This document shows positions 43,971-51,318 of a stretch of DNA of 64,000 bases, piece by piece. Every line of letters starts with the position of its first letter. Position 1 is the stretch's first letter. The notes under the pieces are model-generated. The model saw only the letters and a list, made by a program, of their open reading frames with translations. It had not been told where the DNA came from and did no database searches. The stretch lies in the NCBI RefSeq assembly GCF_028748785.1, contig NZ_CP110496.1, forward strand, positions 248,001 through 312,000, written 5' to 3'. This DNA is from Candidatus Purcelliella pentastirinorum (GTDB lineage Bacteria > Pseudomonadota > Gammaproteobacteria > Enterobacterales > Enterobacteriaceae). A program made the position numbers and the translations under genes.

Positions 43971-45620
43971 ATGGAAATTTTTTTTACAATATTGATAATG
44001 ACATTAGTAGTATCACTTTCAGGTATTGTTTCTAAAATTATTCCATTTACAATACCTTTACCATTAATGCAAATAACAGCAGGAGCATTATTAGCATGGC
44101 CTAAATTTGGACTACATGTAGATTTTGACCCGGAACTATTTTTGGTTTTATTTATCCCACCATTATTATTTGTAGATGGACTAAAAACACCAATTAACGA
44201 ATTTTTAAATAATGGAAGAGAAATAATAGCATTGGCACTAATATTAGTGATAATAACAGTTATAGGTATAGGATATTTAATCTCTTGGATAACCCCAGGA
44301 ATAGCATTAACACCTGCATTTGCATTAGCAGCGGTACTTTCACCCACAGATGCAATAGCGTTATCCGGAATACTAGGTAAAAAAAAAATACCTAAAAAAA
44401 TAATGACTATATTAAATGGCGAAGCGCTTATGAATGATGCATCTGGATTAGTATCATTAAAATTTTCAGTTGCAGTAGCAACGGGATCAATGGTTTTTAC
44501 AATACCAGAAGCAATATTAGAATTTCTAAAAATAGCTATAGGAGGGCTATTATCTGGGATAATAGTATGTAAAACTTATGGTAAACTGTTGAAATTATTT
44601 AGAAAATGGAGTGGTGCTGATACAGCAACACAAACAATTTTATTACTTTTATTACCATTTACTTCATATTTAATAGCAGAACATTTAGGAGTATCAGGTA
44701 TTTTAGCATCTGTAGCATCAGGTATGACAATAAATAAATTTAATATTTTACGTCAAGCACCATTAACAATGAGATTAAGAGCTAAGGGTGTATGGCAAAT
44801 GTTAGAATTTGTATTTAATGGAATAGTATTTCTTATGTTAGGTCTGCAATTACCAGATATTATACAAATATCAATAATAGAAGCAAAAAAAGATCCTAAT
44901 GTACAATTATGGATTTTACTATGTGACATAATTATTATATATATATCATTAATAATAGTAAGATTTATATGGTTATGGATAATGAAACATGTAAGTATAT
45001 TTTTACTAAAAAAACATCCATTAGCTTTTACCAATTATAGTAATCGTGAATTATTAATTACATCTTTTGCTGGTGTTTGCGGTGCTATAACTTTAGCGGG
45101 AGTATTATCAATACCATTATATCTTAATAATGGATCAGTTTTTCCTGCAAGATACGAACTTATATTTATTGCAACCGGTGTAATTCTATTTTCATTAATA
45201 ATAGGGGTTATATTTTTACCAATAATGCTTAGAGGGATTAATGGTATTAATAAAATTAATTATTATAAAGAATTACAATTAGCTAAAGCAACAATGGCGG
45301 ATTTAGCAATAGAGAGTTTATATAAAATAGAAGAAAACCTAATTAAAGAGAATACAGAAAATATAGATACAGAATTACTAAAAGAAGTTAACACTAAAAT
45401 AATTGGTAATATAAGAAATAAAATAAATATTCATAATGATTTAAAACAAGCTCAATTTAAAGAAAATTTAGAAAAAAGATTAAGACTTGTAGCTTTAAGA
45501 GCTGAAAGAACTGAATTATACCATATGAGAGCAACTAAAAAAATAAGTAACGAAATTATGTTAAAATTATCTCATGATTTAGATTTAATGGAAGCGTTAT
45601 TAACAGATATAGAAGAATAA
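43971..45620 (+). CDS. yjcE: CPA1-family cation/proton antiporter (YjcE-like)
   Basis: This is an inner-membrane monovalent cation:proton antiporter with about twelve helices and a C-terminal cytosolic helical domain (about residues 425-549). Its 549 residues equal the length of E. coli YjcE. Motifs include LFIPPLLFVDGLKTP, the transport region LSPTDAIALSGILG and the CPA1 Asn-Asp pair in NGEALMNDASGLVS. It presumably exchanges Na+ or K+ for H+ and contributes to pH control alongside the respiratory pumps. It is monocistronic, starting about 150 bp after the divergent tRNA-Phe. Confidence 0.92.
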   Translation: MEIFFTILIMTLVVSLSGIVSKIIPFTIPLPLMQITAGALLAWPKFGLHVDFDPELFLVLFIPPLLFVDGLKTPINEFLNNGREIIALALILVIITVIGIGYLISWITPGIALTPAFALAAVLSPTDAIALSGILGKKKIPKKIMTILNGEALMNDASGLVSLKFSVAVATGSMVFTIPEAILEFLKIAIGGLLSGIIVCKTYGKLLKLFRKWSGADTATQTILLLLLPFTSYLIAEHLGVSGILASVASGMTINKFNILRQAPLTMRLRAKGVWQMLEFVFNGIVFLMLGLQLPDIIQISIIEAKKDPNVQLWILLCDIIIIYISLIIVRFIWLWIMKHVSIFLLKKHPLAFTNYSNRELLITSFAGVCGAITLAGVLSIPLYLNNGSVFPARYELIFIATGVILFSLIIGVIFLPIMLRGINGINKINYYKELQLAKATMADLAIESLYKIEENLIKENTENIDTELLKEVNTKIIGNIRNKINIHNDLKQAQFKENLEKRLRLVALRAERTELYHMRATKKISNEIMLKLSHDLDLMEALLTDIEE

Positions 45621-46183
45621 AACAATATTTAACATACCTTAAAAGTAAAACTAATCCATAAATAATAAAAAATATTGATATATTTAAATAAATAAAAAAA
45701 TAAAATAATCTACTAATACTAATAAATTATTTAAAAAAATAAAAAATAAAAAAATATTAAATATTAAATTAATAATCTTATTCAATTAATAAAAATTATA
45801 TGAAATCAATAACATAATATCTTGATTTTATCGTTAAAATTGTTAAAATAACAAAATTAAATAATAAAGTTTTATATTTAATAAAATATATATTAACTAT
45901 ATTAATAATCTTTAAACTTAAAAAAGTTATATTTAACAAAATATAAAATTAATATTAAGAAAAAAATTGTCCATATTTATATATAAATTAAACTTTATAT
46001 ATTTTACAAAATTAAATAAATATTAATTTTAAAAACCAAAATATTCTATATATAAAAATATATAATTTTTACTTTAAAAAAACACTACAAAATAATTAAT
46101 AAAAATAAAATAAATATTTTAATAATACATAAAAAAATTTAGCTATATATAAAAATATTGATAAATATACTAAATAATCTATT
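45621..46183. other. Noncoding A/T stretch before tRNA-Ile (site of a lost 16S gene)
   Basis: About 560 bp of nearly pure A/T with no convincing gene. In E. coli the 16S gene of rrnH would lie just before tRNA-Ile. I found no recognisable 16S piece, including no anti-Shine-Dalgarno end. A promoter for the two tRNAs should be here but cannot be picked out. Confidence 0.6.
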
Positions 46184-46257
46184 AGGCTTGTAGCTCAATA
46201 GGTTAGAGCACACCCCTGATAAGGGTGAGGTAAGTGGTTCAAATCCACTCAAGCCTA
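46184..46257 (+). tRNA. ileV: tRNA-Ile (anticodon GAT)
   Basis: The acceptor stem 46184-46190 pairs perfectly with 46250-46256. The anticodon loop is CTGATAA, anticodon GAT, and the D loop and T loop are standard. CCA is not encoded. It is followed after 7 bp by tRNA-Ala, the spacer pair of enterobacterial rRNA operons, although no rRNA gene is present. Confidence 0.97.
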
Positions 46258-46264
46258 ATACAAA

Positions 46265-46337
46265 GGGGCTATAGCTCAGTTGGTAGAGCATCTGCTTTGC
46301 AAGCAGAAGGTCGGGGGTTCGAAACCGCCTAGCTCCA
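46265..46337 (+). tRNA. alaV: tRNA-Ala (anticodon TGC)
   Basis: The acceptor stem 46265-46271 pairs with 46330-46336 with one G-T pair. The anticodon loop TTTGCAA gives TGC. The T stem (46313-46317 with 46325-46329) has a G-G mismatch in its middle pair. CCA is not encoded. Confidence 0.95.
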
Positions 46338-46382
46338 ATAAATAAAAAACAAAATAAAAAATAAAAATAAAAAAACAATTAA

Positions 46383-46838
46383 TTAACAAAAAATGTCATT
46401 TAAAAATGGATTTTTAGCAGCTCTACGAGCCAATCTATCACATAATTCATTTCCCATATCACCAGTATGACCCTTTACCCATTCCCAATGAATAATATGA
46501 CAATTAATTGCTTTTTCTAACCTAATCCATAAATCTACATTTTTAACAACACTATTATTATAAGTTCTCCAATTCCGTTTTTTCCAATTTAGAATCCATT
46601 CAGTAATACCACTACGTAAATATGTACTATCAGTGTAAATAATAATATTTGATTTAATAGTAAAATATTCAAGTGCAACAATTGCCGCCATAATTTCCAT
46701 ACGATTGTTTGTCGTAAGGAAAAATCCAGCGCTAAAATAAATTTTTTTTAAACCATTTCTTATAAACACTCCATAACCACCAGGACCAGGATTTCCTATA
46801 CAAGATCCATCAATAAATACTATATTTTTCTTTAACAT
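46383..46838 (-). CDS. rnhA: Ribonuclease HI
   Basis: RNase HI degrades the RNA strand of RNA-DNA hybrids. Starting at the ATG at 46838 gives 151 residues (E. coli 155). The catalytic acids are in FIDGSC, NNRMEIMAA, YTDSTY and NELCDRLA, and the basic handle region reads WILNWKKRNWRTY. The frame is open up to 46964, but that extra stretch overlaps dnaQ and has no counterpart. It is divergent from dnaQ with 57 bp between, the E. coli arrangement. Confidence 0.97.
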   Translation of the reverse strand: MLKKNIVFIDGSCIGNPGPGGYGVFIRNGLKKIYFSAGFFLTTNNRMEIMAAIVALEYFTIKSNIIIYTDSTYLRSGITEWILNWKKRNWRTYNNSVVKNVDLWIRLEKAINCHIIHWEWVKGHTGDMGNELCDRLARRAAKNPFLNDIFC

Positions 46839-46895
46839 ATTAATAAATCCTTTAATTTTTGATAAAATAAAAAAAAACAAAATTGAGAAAATAAT

Positions 46896-47585
46896 ATGAG
46901 AAAAATTATACTTGATACTGAAACAACAGGAATAAATCAAATTGGTAAACATTACAGTGGACATAAAATCATAGAAATAGGTGCAGTTGAAATGATAAAC
47001 AGAACACTAACTAATAATAACTTTCATGTTTATTTAAACCCCAATCGATCTATAAGCGAAGAATCATTTAATATACATGGAATATCAAATGAATTTTTAA
47101 AATATAAACCAACTTTTAAAGAAATATTAGATAAATTTATTAAATATATATACGGATCTAAAATAATAATACATAATGCTAAATTTGATATAGAATTTAT
47201 AAATTATGAATTATTTTTATTAAAAAGAAAAGATAAAATTTCAGATTATTGTAAAATAGTAGATAGTTTGATAATAGCAAGAAAAATATTTCCGGGAAAA
47301 AATAATAGTTTAAATTCACTATGTAATTATTACGGGATAAATATAAAAAAAAGAAAAAAACACGGAGCTTTAAAAGACGCTAAAATACTAGCAAATGTAT
47401 ATTTGTATTTAACAAGTAATCAAAAAAAACTATTTAAAAATGAAAAAACAAAAAAAAAAATAATTTTTAATAAAAATACTAAAAATAAAAAAAAAAAATT
47501 AAAAATAATATTTGCAAGTAAAAAAGAATTAGAATTAAATAAAAAATATAAAAATATATTAAATAAAAATTTGTTAATAAAATGA
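46896..47585 (+). CDS. dnaQ: DnaQ, DNA polymerase III epsilon (proofreading) subunit
   Basis: Epsilon is the 3'-5' exonuclease of the replicative polymerase. The DEDDh motifs are ILDTETTGI (Exo I), HNAKFDIEFINYEL (Exo II) and KHGALKDAKILA (Exo III with the catalytic His). It has 229 residues (E. coli 243). After about residue 185 the tail is Lys/Asn-rich, and the alpha-binding segment is not clearly recognisable. It is followed by tRNA-Asp as in E. coli. Confidence 0.95.
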   Translation: MRKIILDTETTGINQIGKHYSGHKIIEIGAVEMINRTLTNNNFHVYLNPNRSISEESFNIHGISNEFLKYKPTFKEILDKFIKYIYGSKIIIHNAKFDIEFINYELFLLKRKDKISDYCKIVDSLIIARKIFPGKNNSLNSLCNYYGINIKKRKKHGALKDAKILANVYLYLTSNQKKLFKNEKTKKKIIFNKNTKNKKKKLKIIFASKKELELNKKYKNILNKNLLIK

Positions 47586-47621
47586 TTTAATTGTAAAATA
47601 ATTAAGATAATAATATTAATC

Positions 47622-47695
47622 GGTGCGGTAGTTCAGTTGGTCAGAACATCGGCCTGTCACGCCGGGGGTCACGGGTTCAAGTCCCGTCCGCACCG
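47622..47695 (+). tRNA. aspV: tRNA-Asp (anticodon GTC)
   Basis: The acceptor stem 47622-47628 pairs fully with 47688-47694, the anticodon loop CTGTCAC gives GTC, and the discriminator is G. Full CCA is not encoded. It follows dnaQ as aspV does in E. coli. Confidence 0.96.
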
Positions 47696-47743
47696 CAAAT
47701 AAAATAAAAAATATAACTTAAAATATTTTATTCTATTAAAAAC

Positions 47744-47778
47744 AAGTAATATATACTATATTACTTACAAGTAATATA
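47744..47778. promoter_or_regulatory. Three alternating inverted copies of a 10-mer upstream of hpxA
   Basis: The 10-mer AAGTAATATA occurs at 47744-47753, in exact reverse complement at 47757-47766, and again forward at 47769-47778. The middle copy can pair with either neighbour, forming two mutually exclusive 10-bp hairpins with 2-3 base loops. It lies between tRNA-Asp and hpxA, ending 26 bp before the hpxA start. It might be a terminator, an operator or an attenuator-like switch; function is inferred only. Confidence 0.5.
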
Positions 47779-47804
47779 GTAATAAATTAAAAAAATTCAT
47801 TCTT

Positions 47805-48482
47805 ATGAATAAAAAAATAATAAAAATAATTAATCCAAATTCAAGCAAAAAAATAACAAAAGAAATAGATACTATAGCAAAAAATACAGCAAATTTTAAC
47901 ACGAAAATAATTACAACAAGATACGTAAATGGTATTTCTTCAATAGAAAACTACTATGATGAAGCTATATGTATCCCAAATATATTAAAAGAAATAAAAA
48001 AAGAAAGTAAAAACAAAGAAATAAAAGGCTACATTATAGCATGTTTTGGAGATCCAGGACTATTAGCAGCCCGTGAATTAACTAAATATCCTGTAATAGG
48101 AATTGCAGAAGCTGCAATGCACATAACATCTTTAATATCTACAAAATTTTCAATTTTAACAACATTACCTTATTGTATTCCAATGATACAAAAATTAATA
48201 AATACATATGGATTTAAAAATATTTGTTGTAATATACATTCAATAAACCTATCAGTAAATAAAATAAAAAAACACACAAAAGAATTAATAAAAAAAATAG
48301 AAAAAAAATGTCAAATAATAATAAAAAATGATAACTGTAATTCTATAATATTAGGATGTAGTGCAATGTCACCATTGTCTAACTATTTAACAAAAAAATT
48401 AAATATACCAATAATAGAAGGCATTAGTTCGGCTGTAAAATTAATAGAAACATTAATATCATTAAAACTATTTATAAATTAA
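47805..48482 (+). CDS. hpxA: Allantoin racemase (HpxA)
   Basis: This is a member of the Asp/Glu/hydantoin racemase family that interconverts R- and S-allantoin so that the stereospecific allantoinase can use both. It has 225 residues. The two catalytic cysteines are C80 in IIACFGDPGL and C185 in ILGCSAMSPL, matching the spacing known for Klebsiella HpxA (C79 and C184). INPNSS at the N terminus is the family start. hpxB follows after 36 bp. Such a racemase is needed when allantoin arises partly by non-enzymatic decarboxylation of the uricase products. Base composition equals the neighbours, so there is no sign of recent transfer. Confidence 0.87.
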   Translation: MNKKIIKIINPNSSKKITKEIDTIAKNTANFNTKIITTRYVNGISSIENYYDEAICIPNILKEIKKESKNKEIKGYIIACFGDPGLLAARELTKYPVIGIAEAAMHITSLISTKFSILTTLPYCIPMIQKLINTYGFKNICCNIHSINLSVNKIKKHTKELIKKIEKKCQIIIKNDNCNSIILGCSAMSPLSNYLTKKLNIPIIEGISSAVKLIETLISLKLFIN

Positions 48483-48518
48483 TTTAATAATTAAAATATT
48501 TCTAAAATAAAAAAATAA

Positions 48519-49454
48519 ATGAAAATTAAAAAAAAAAAATATCCTAGAGATTTATTAGGTTACGGAGACAATCCTCCAACAGTATCATGGCCAAATGATG
48601 CAAAAATAGCAATACAATTTGTATTAAACTATGAAGAAGGAGCAGAAAAAAATATATTACATGGCGATAATTCATCTGAAACATTTCTTTCCGATATAAG
48701 CAATTGTAAAAGCTATAAAAATCGCCATATGTCAATAGAATCTTTATATGAATATGGATCTAGAGTAGGTTTTTGGAGAATTCATAATGAATTTAAAAAC
48801 AGAAAAATACCATTAACTATATTTGGAGTGGCAATGGCTTTTATTAGAAATCAAGAAATAACAAAAACAATAATAAAAGAAAAATATGATGTAGTATGTC
48901 ACGGTCTAAAATGGATTAAATATCAAAATATAAATTATAAAAAAGAAAAAGAAGATATTATTAAATCTATTAAAATATTTAAAAAAATTTTTGGTCAAAG
49001 CCCTCAGGGTTGGTACTCTGGTAGAGACAGTCCAAATACTAGAAAAATAATAATAAAACATAGTAATATAATTTATGATAGCGATTATTATGGAGATGAT
49101 TTGCCTTTTTGGATGAATATTTACCTAAAAAATGGTAAAAAAAAGAAACATTTAATTATACCATATTCATTAGAAACAAATGATATGAAATTTATAGCAC
49201 AACCAGGATTTAATACATCTAAACAATTTTACCAATATTTAAAAGATACTTTTGATATATTATACAAAGAAGGAAAAATAAAACCTAAAATGATGTCAAT
49301 AGGAATGCATTGTAGAATAATAGGAAAACCTGGAAGATTTAAAGCGTTAACAAATTTTTTAGATTATATAAATAAATATAAAGATATATGGATATGTACA
49401 AGACAAGAAATTGCTAATCATTGGATCAAATATCATAAAGTTAAATTTAATTAA
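48519..49454 (+). CDS. hpxB: Allantoinase of the PuuE/HpxB type
   Basis: This enzyme hydrolyses S-allantoin to allantoate. It belongs to the polysaccharide-deacetylase fold, metal-independent PuuE class, not to the amidohydrolase allantoinases (AllB). Hallmarks in its 311 residues are YPRDLLGYGDNPPTVSWP, IQFVLNYEEGAEKNILHGD, ESLYEYGSRVGFWRI, GWYSGRDSPNTR and MMSIGMHCRIIGKPGR. These match PuuE of Pseudomonas along the length (about 308 residues). It follows hpxA on the same strand, and its 3' end overlaps that of the convergent amidase gene by 8 bp. The cytosolic location and pathway step are well supported by the family. Confidence 0.93.
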   Translation: MKIKKKKYPRDLLGYGDNPPTVSWPNDAKIAIQFVLNYEEGAEKNILHGDNSSETFLSDISNCKSYKNRHMSIESLYEYGSRVGFWRIHNEFKNRKIPLTIFGVAMAFIRNQEITKTIIKEKYDVVCHGLKWIKYQNINYKKEKEDIIKSIKIFKKIFGQSPQGWYSGRDSPNTRKIIIKHSNIIYDSDYYGDDLPFWMNIYLKNGKKKKHLIIPYSLETNDMKFIAQPGFNTSKQFYQYLKDTFDILYKEGKIKPKMMSIGMHCRIIGKPGRFKALTNFLDYINKYKDIWICTRQEIANHWIKYHKVKFN

Positions 49455-50847
49455 TCAAATTATCATATTTCATAATAAAACCATTTTTTTCTAATAATAA
49501 AGCGGCTTTAAAACATAAATCCTCTCTAAAAGGAGCTGCAATCAATTGAATACCAATAGGCAAATTATCACCTATCTTAATTGGTACAGTTATAACAGGT
49601 AATCCAATAAAAGATATAGGTTGAGTCAATATACCCATATTAGCCCTAATCAATAAATCAGTATTATTAATACGAATAAACTTTTGACCAATTGTAGTAG
49701 CGGAACAAGGAGTGGCTGGGGCTATTAAAACATCAAAATCGTTAAAAATATCATTAACTTTATGTCTGAAATATGTTCTAAAACGTTGAGCTTTAATATA
49801 CCAATTAGCAGGGATAATAGATCCAGCCAATAATCTTTCTCTAGAAAAAGGTTCAAATAATTCTGGATTATCTAATAATTTAGACCAATATAAATTACCA
49901 CCTTCAGCAGCTGTAATAATAAAAGCAGAAGATCTAGCTAATTCCACATCAGATAAATCTATATCATATTTAACACCTAGAGCTTTAGAAACAACATCTA
50001 TTATATTACGTACTTCGTTATTACACCAAGTGTAAAAATAACCAGATAATAAACAAAAACGTATATTATTATCATAACCATTATAATCTAAAAATACTTT
50101 GTTTTTTGATTTAATAGATTGAGATAAATCATTCTTATCAAGACCTTGCAAAACATTATATACATCAACTAAATCACCAACATTTCTAGCAAAATGCCCA
50201 GCATGATCTAAACTATAAGAAAAAGGATACATACCAGCACGAGATAATCTACCAAAAGTTGGTTTTAAACCTAAAACACCACAAAGCGAAGATGGAACAC
50301 GTATAGATCCATTAGTATCTGATCCTAAAGCAAAATGTACCAAACCAGATGCTACAGCAGCTGCAGATCCACCTGATGAACCACCAGCAATACGATTTAA
50401 ATCGCAGGGATTTCTAGTAGGACCATAATAACTATTTTCTGTAGTAAAACCATAAGCATATGCATCCATATTTAGCATACCACTTAACAATGCTCCATTA
50501 TTATTCAATTTGTTAATTAAATATGCATCACATTCAGCTACTGGGTCATTTGCAAATAAAGTAGATCCCACTAAAGTAACATAACCACAAACATCAAATA
50601 AATTTTTTACAGCATAAGGAATACCAGCTAGTTTTGATATTTTTTTTTTAGATATCAAATATTTATCAATTATATTAGCTTCTTTAAGCATACGATTAGA
50701 AGTAATTTCGGTCCAAGCATTAATAACAGGATTATATTTATCTATAGCACTCAAAGTAAACTCAGCTATTTCCATAGCACTTAAATCACCTCTAATTAAC
50801 CGTTTATTTATTTCTGAAATTGTTAAAAAACGAATATCTTCAATCAT
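49447..50847 (-). CDS. hpxY: Amidase of the AtzE/HpxY type
   Basis: This is an amidase-signature enzyme of 466 residues. The Ser-cisSer-Lys triad is K81 (GIPYAVKNLF), about S157 (GGSSGGSAAA) and S181 (GSDTNGSIRVPSS). The D-T-N-G-S form and overall length match AtzE, which deaminates 1-carboxybiuret, and HpxY of the Klebsiella hpxWXYZ cluster. It overlaps the small hpxX gene by 4 bp (ATGA), as AtzG precedes AtzE, so the two products very likely form one complex. In this setting the likely substrate is oxalurate, the product of HpxJ, which resembles carboxybiuret; that is inference. GatA of the tRNA amidotransferase was rejected because the sequence and partner differ. Confidence 0.85.
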   Translation of the reverse strand: MIEDIRFLTISEINKRLIRGDLSAMEIAEFTLSAIDKYNPVINAWTEITSNRMLKEANIIDKYLISKKKISKLAGIPYAVKNLFDVCGYVTLVGSTLFANDPVAECDAYLINKLNNNGALLSGMLNMDAYAYGFTTENSYYGPTRNPCDLNRIAGGSSGGSAAAVASGLVHFALGSDTNGSIRVPSSLCGVLGLKPTFGRLSRAGMYPFSYSLDHAGHFARNVGDLVDVYNVLQGLDKNDLSQSIKSKNKVFLDYNGYDNNIRFCLLSGYFYTWCNNEVRNIIDVVSKALGVKYDIDLSDVELARSSAFIITAAEGGNLYWSKLLDNPELFEPFSRERLLAGSIIPANWYIKAQRFRTYFRHKVNDIFNDFDVLIAPATPCSATTIGQKFIRINNTDLLIRANMGILTQPISFIGLPVITVPIKIGDNLPIGIQLIAAPFREDLCFKAALLLEKNGFIMKYDNLIN

Positions 50848-51026
50848 GCATTATATACTCCTGATATTCCAATATCACTAGATAAAGAATATAAAATTAA
50901 TGGTTGTGTTATATCAAATATATAAACAAAATTTAATAATAAATCTTCATATCTTTTTTCATCTAAGGATATGTTAAAAATTTTAATAAAATTTTTAACA
51001 TAATCTTCACAATTATTTTTTTTCAT
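50844..51026 (-). CDS. hpxX: HpxX, small AtzG-like partner of the amidase
   Basis: This is a 60-residue protein of the AtzG/DUF4089 kind, recognised by its size, its place directly upstream of an AtzE-like amidase, helical spacing (YVKNFIKIFNISLDEKRYEDLL) read in short parts as NFIKIFNISL and RYEDLLLNF, and the closing SGVYNA, like the PAxVYxP end of the family. A strong AGAGGT ribosome site lies 7-12 bases before the ATG. AtzG completes or stabilises AtzE, so HpxX probably does so for HpxY. Identification is by pattern and context, since a protein this short gives little else. Confidence 0.7.
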   Translation of the reverse strand: MKKNNCEDYVKNFIKIFNISLDEKRYEDLLLNFVYIFDITQPLILYSLSSDIGISGVYNA

Positions 51027-51318
51027 TTGTAAACCTCTAAATATAAAAATAATAATTTTAAAAAAAACAAGATTAAAACCAATAAATTATATTATACATA
51101 TCAAAAATAAAAAAATTAATAAAATTATTTTATTATATGAAATAAATAATTGTAAAATAATAATTTTACGATAAAAATACATATATCAAAAACAAAAAAT
51201 CATATATAAAAAAATATAATTATATATAATAATTTATTTAATAAAAAATAAATAAAAATAAGAAAATAAAGAATAAAATTAAAATAAAAATAAAAAATAT
51301 ATTATAAGGAAATAATAA
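51027..51318. promoter_or_regulatory. Divergent control region of hpxXY and hpxJK
   Basis: This 292-bp A/T-rich gap lies between the divergent hpxX and hpxJ starts, so promoters for both should be here. A 7-bp inverted repeat with a 4-base gap is at 51152-51158 and 51163-51169. The hpxX ribosome site is at 51033-51038 (minus) and the hpxJ one at 51306-51310 (AAGGA). No hpxR-like regulator gene is adjacent. I cannot assign -35 or -10 boxes with confidence. Confidence 0.4.

Noticed and set aside
46139-46378. 79-codon minus-strand open frame over tRNA-Ile and tRNA-Ala
   Set aside because: It is the well-known spurious frame produced by antisense tRNA sequence (translations like GFEPLTSP); the tRNAs explain it.
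46839-46964. Longer N terminus for rnhA
   Set aside because: It would overlap dnaQ and adds 42 residues absent from the family; MLKKNIVFIDGSC fits the usual start.
49447-50847. Amidase as GatA of the tRNA amidotransferase or AtzF allophanate hydrolase
   Set aside because: No gatB or gatC is adjacent, the AtzG-like partner overlaps instead, and the protein lacks the AtzF C-terminal domain.
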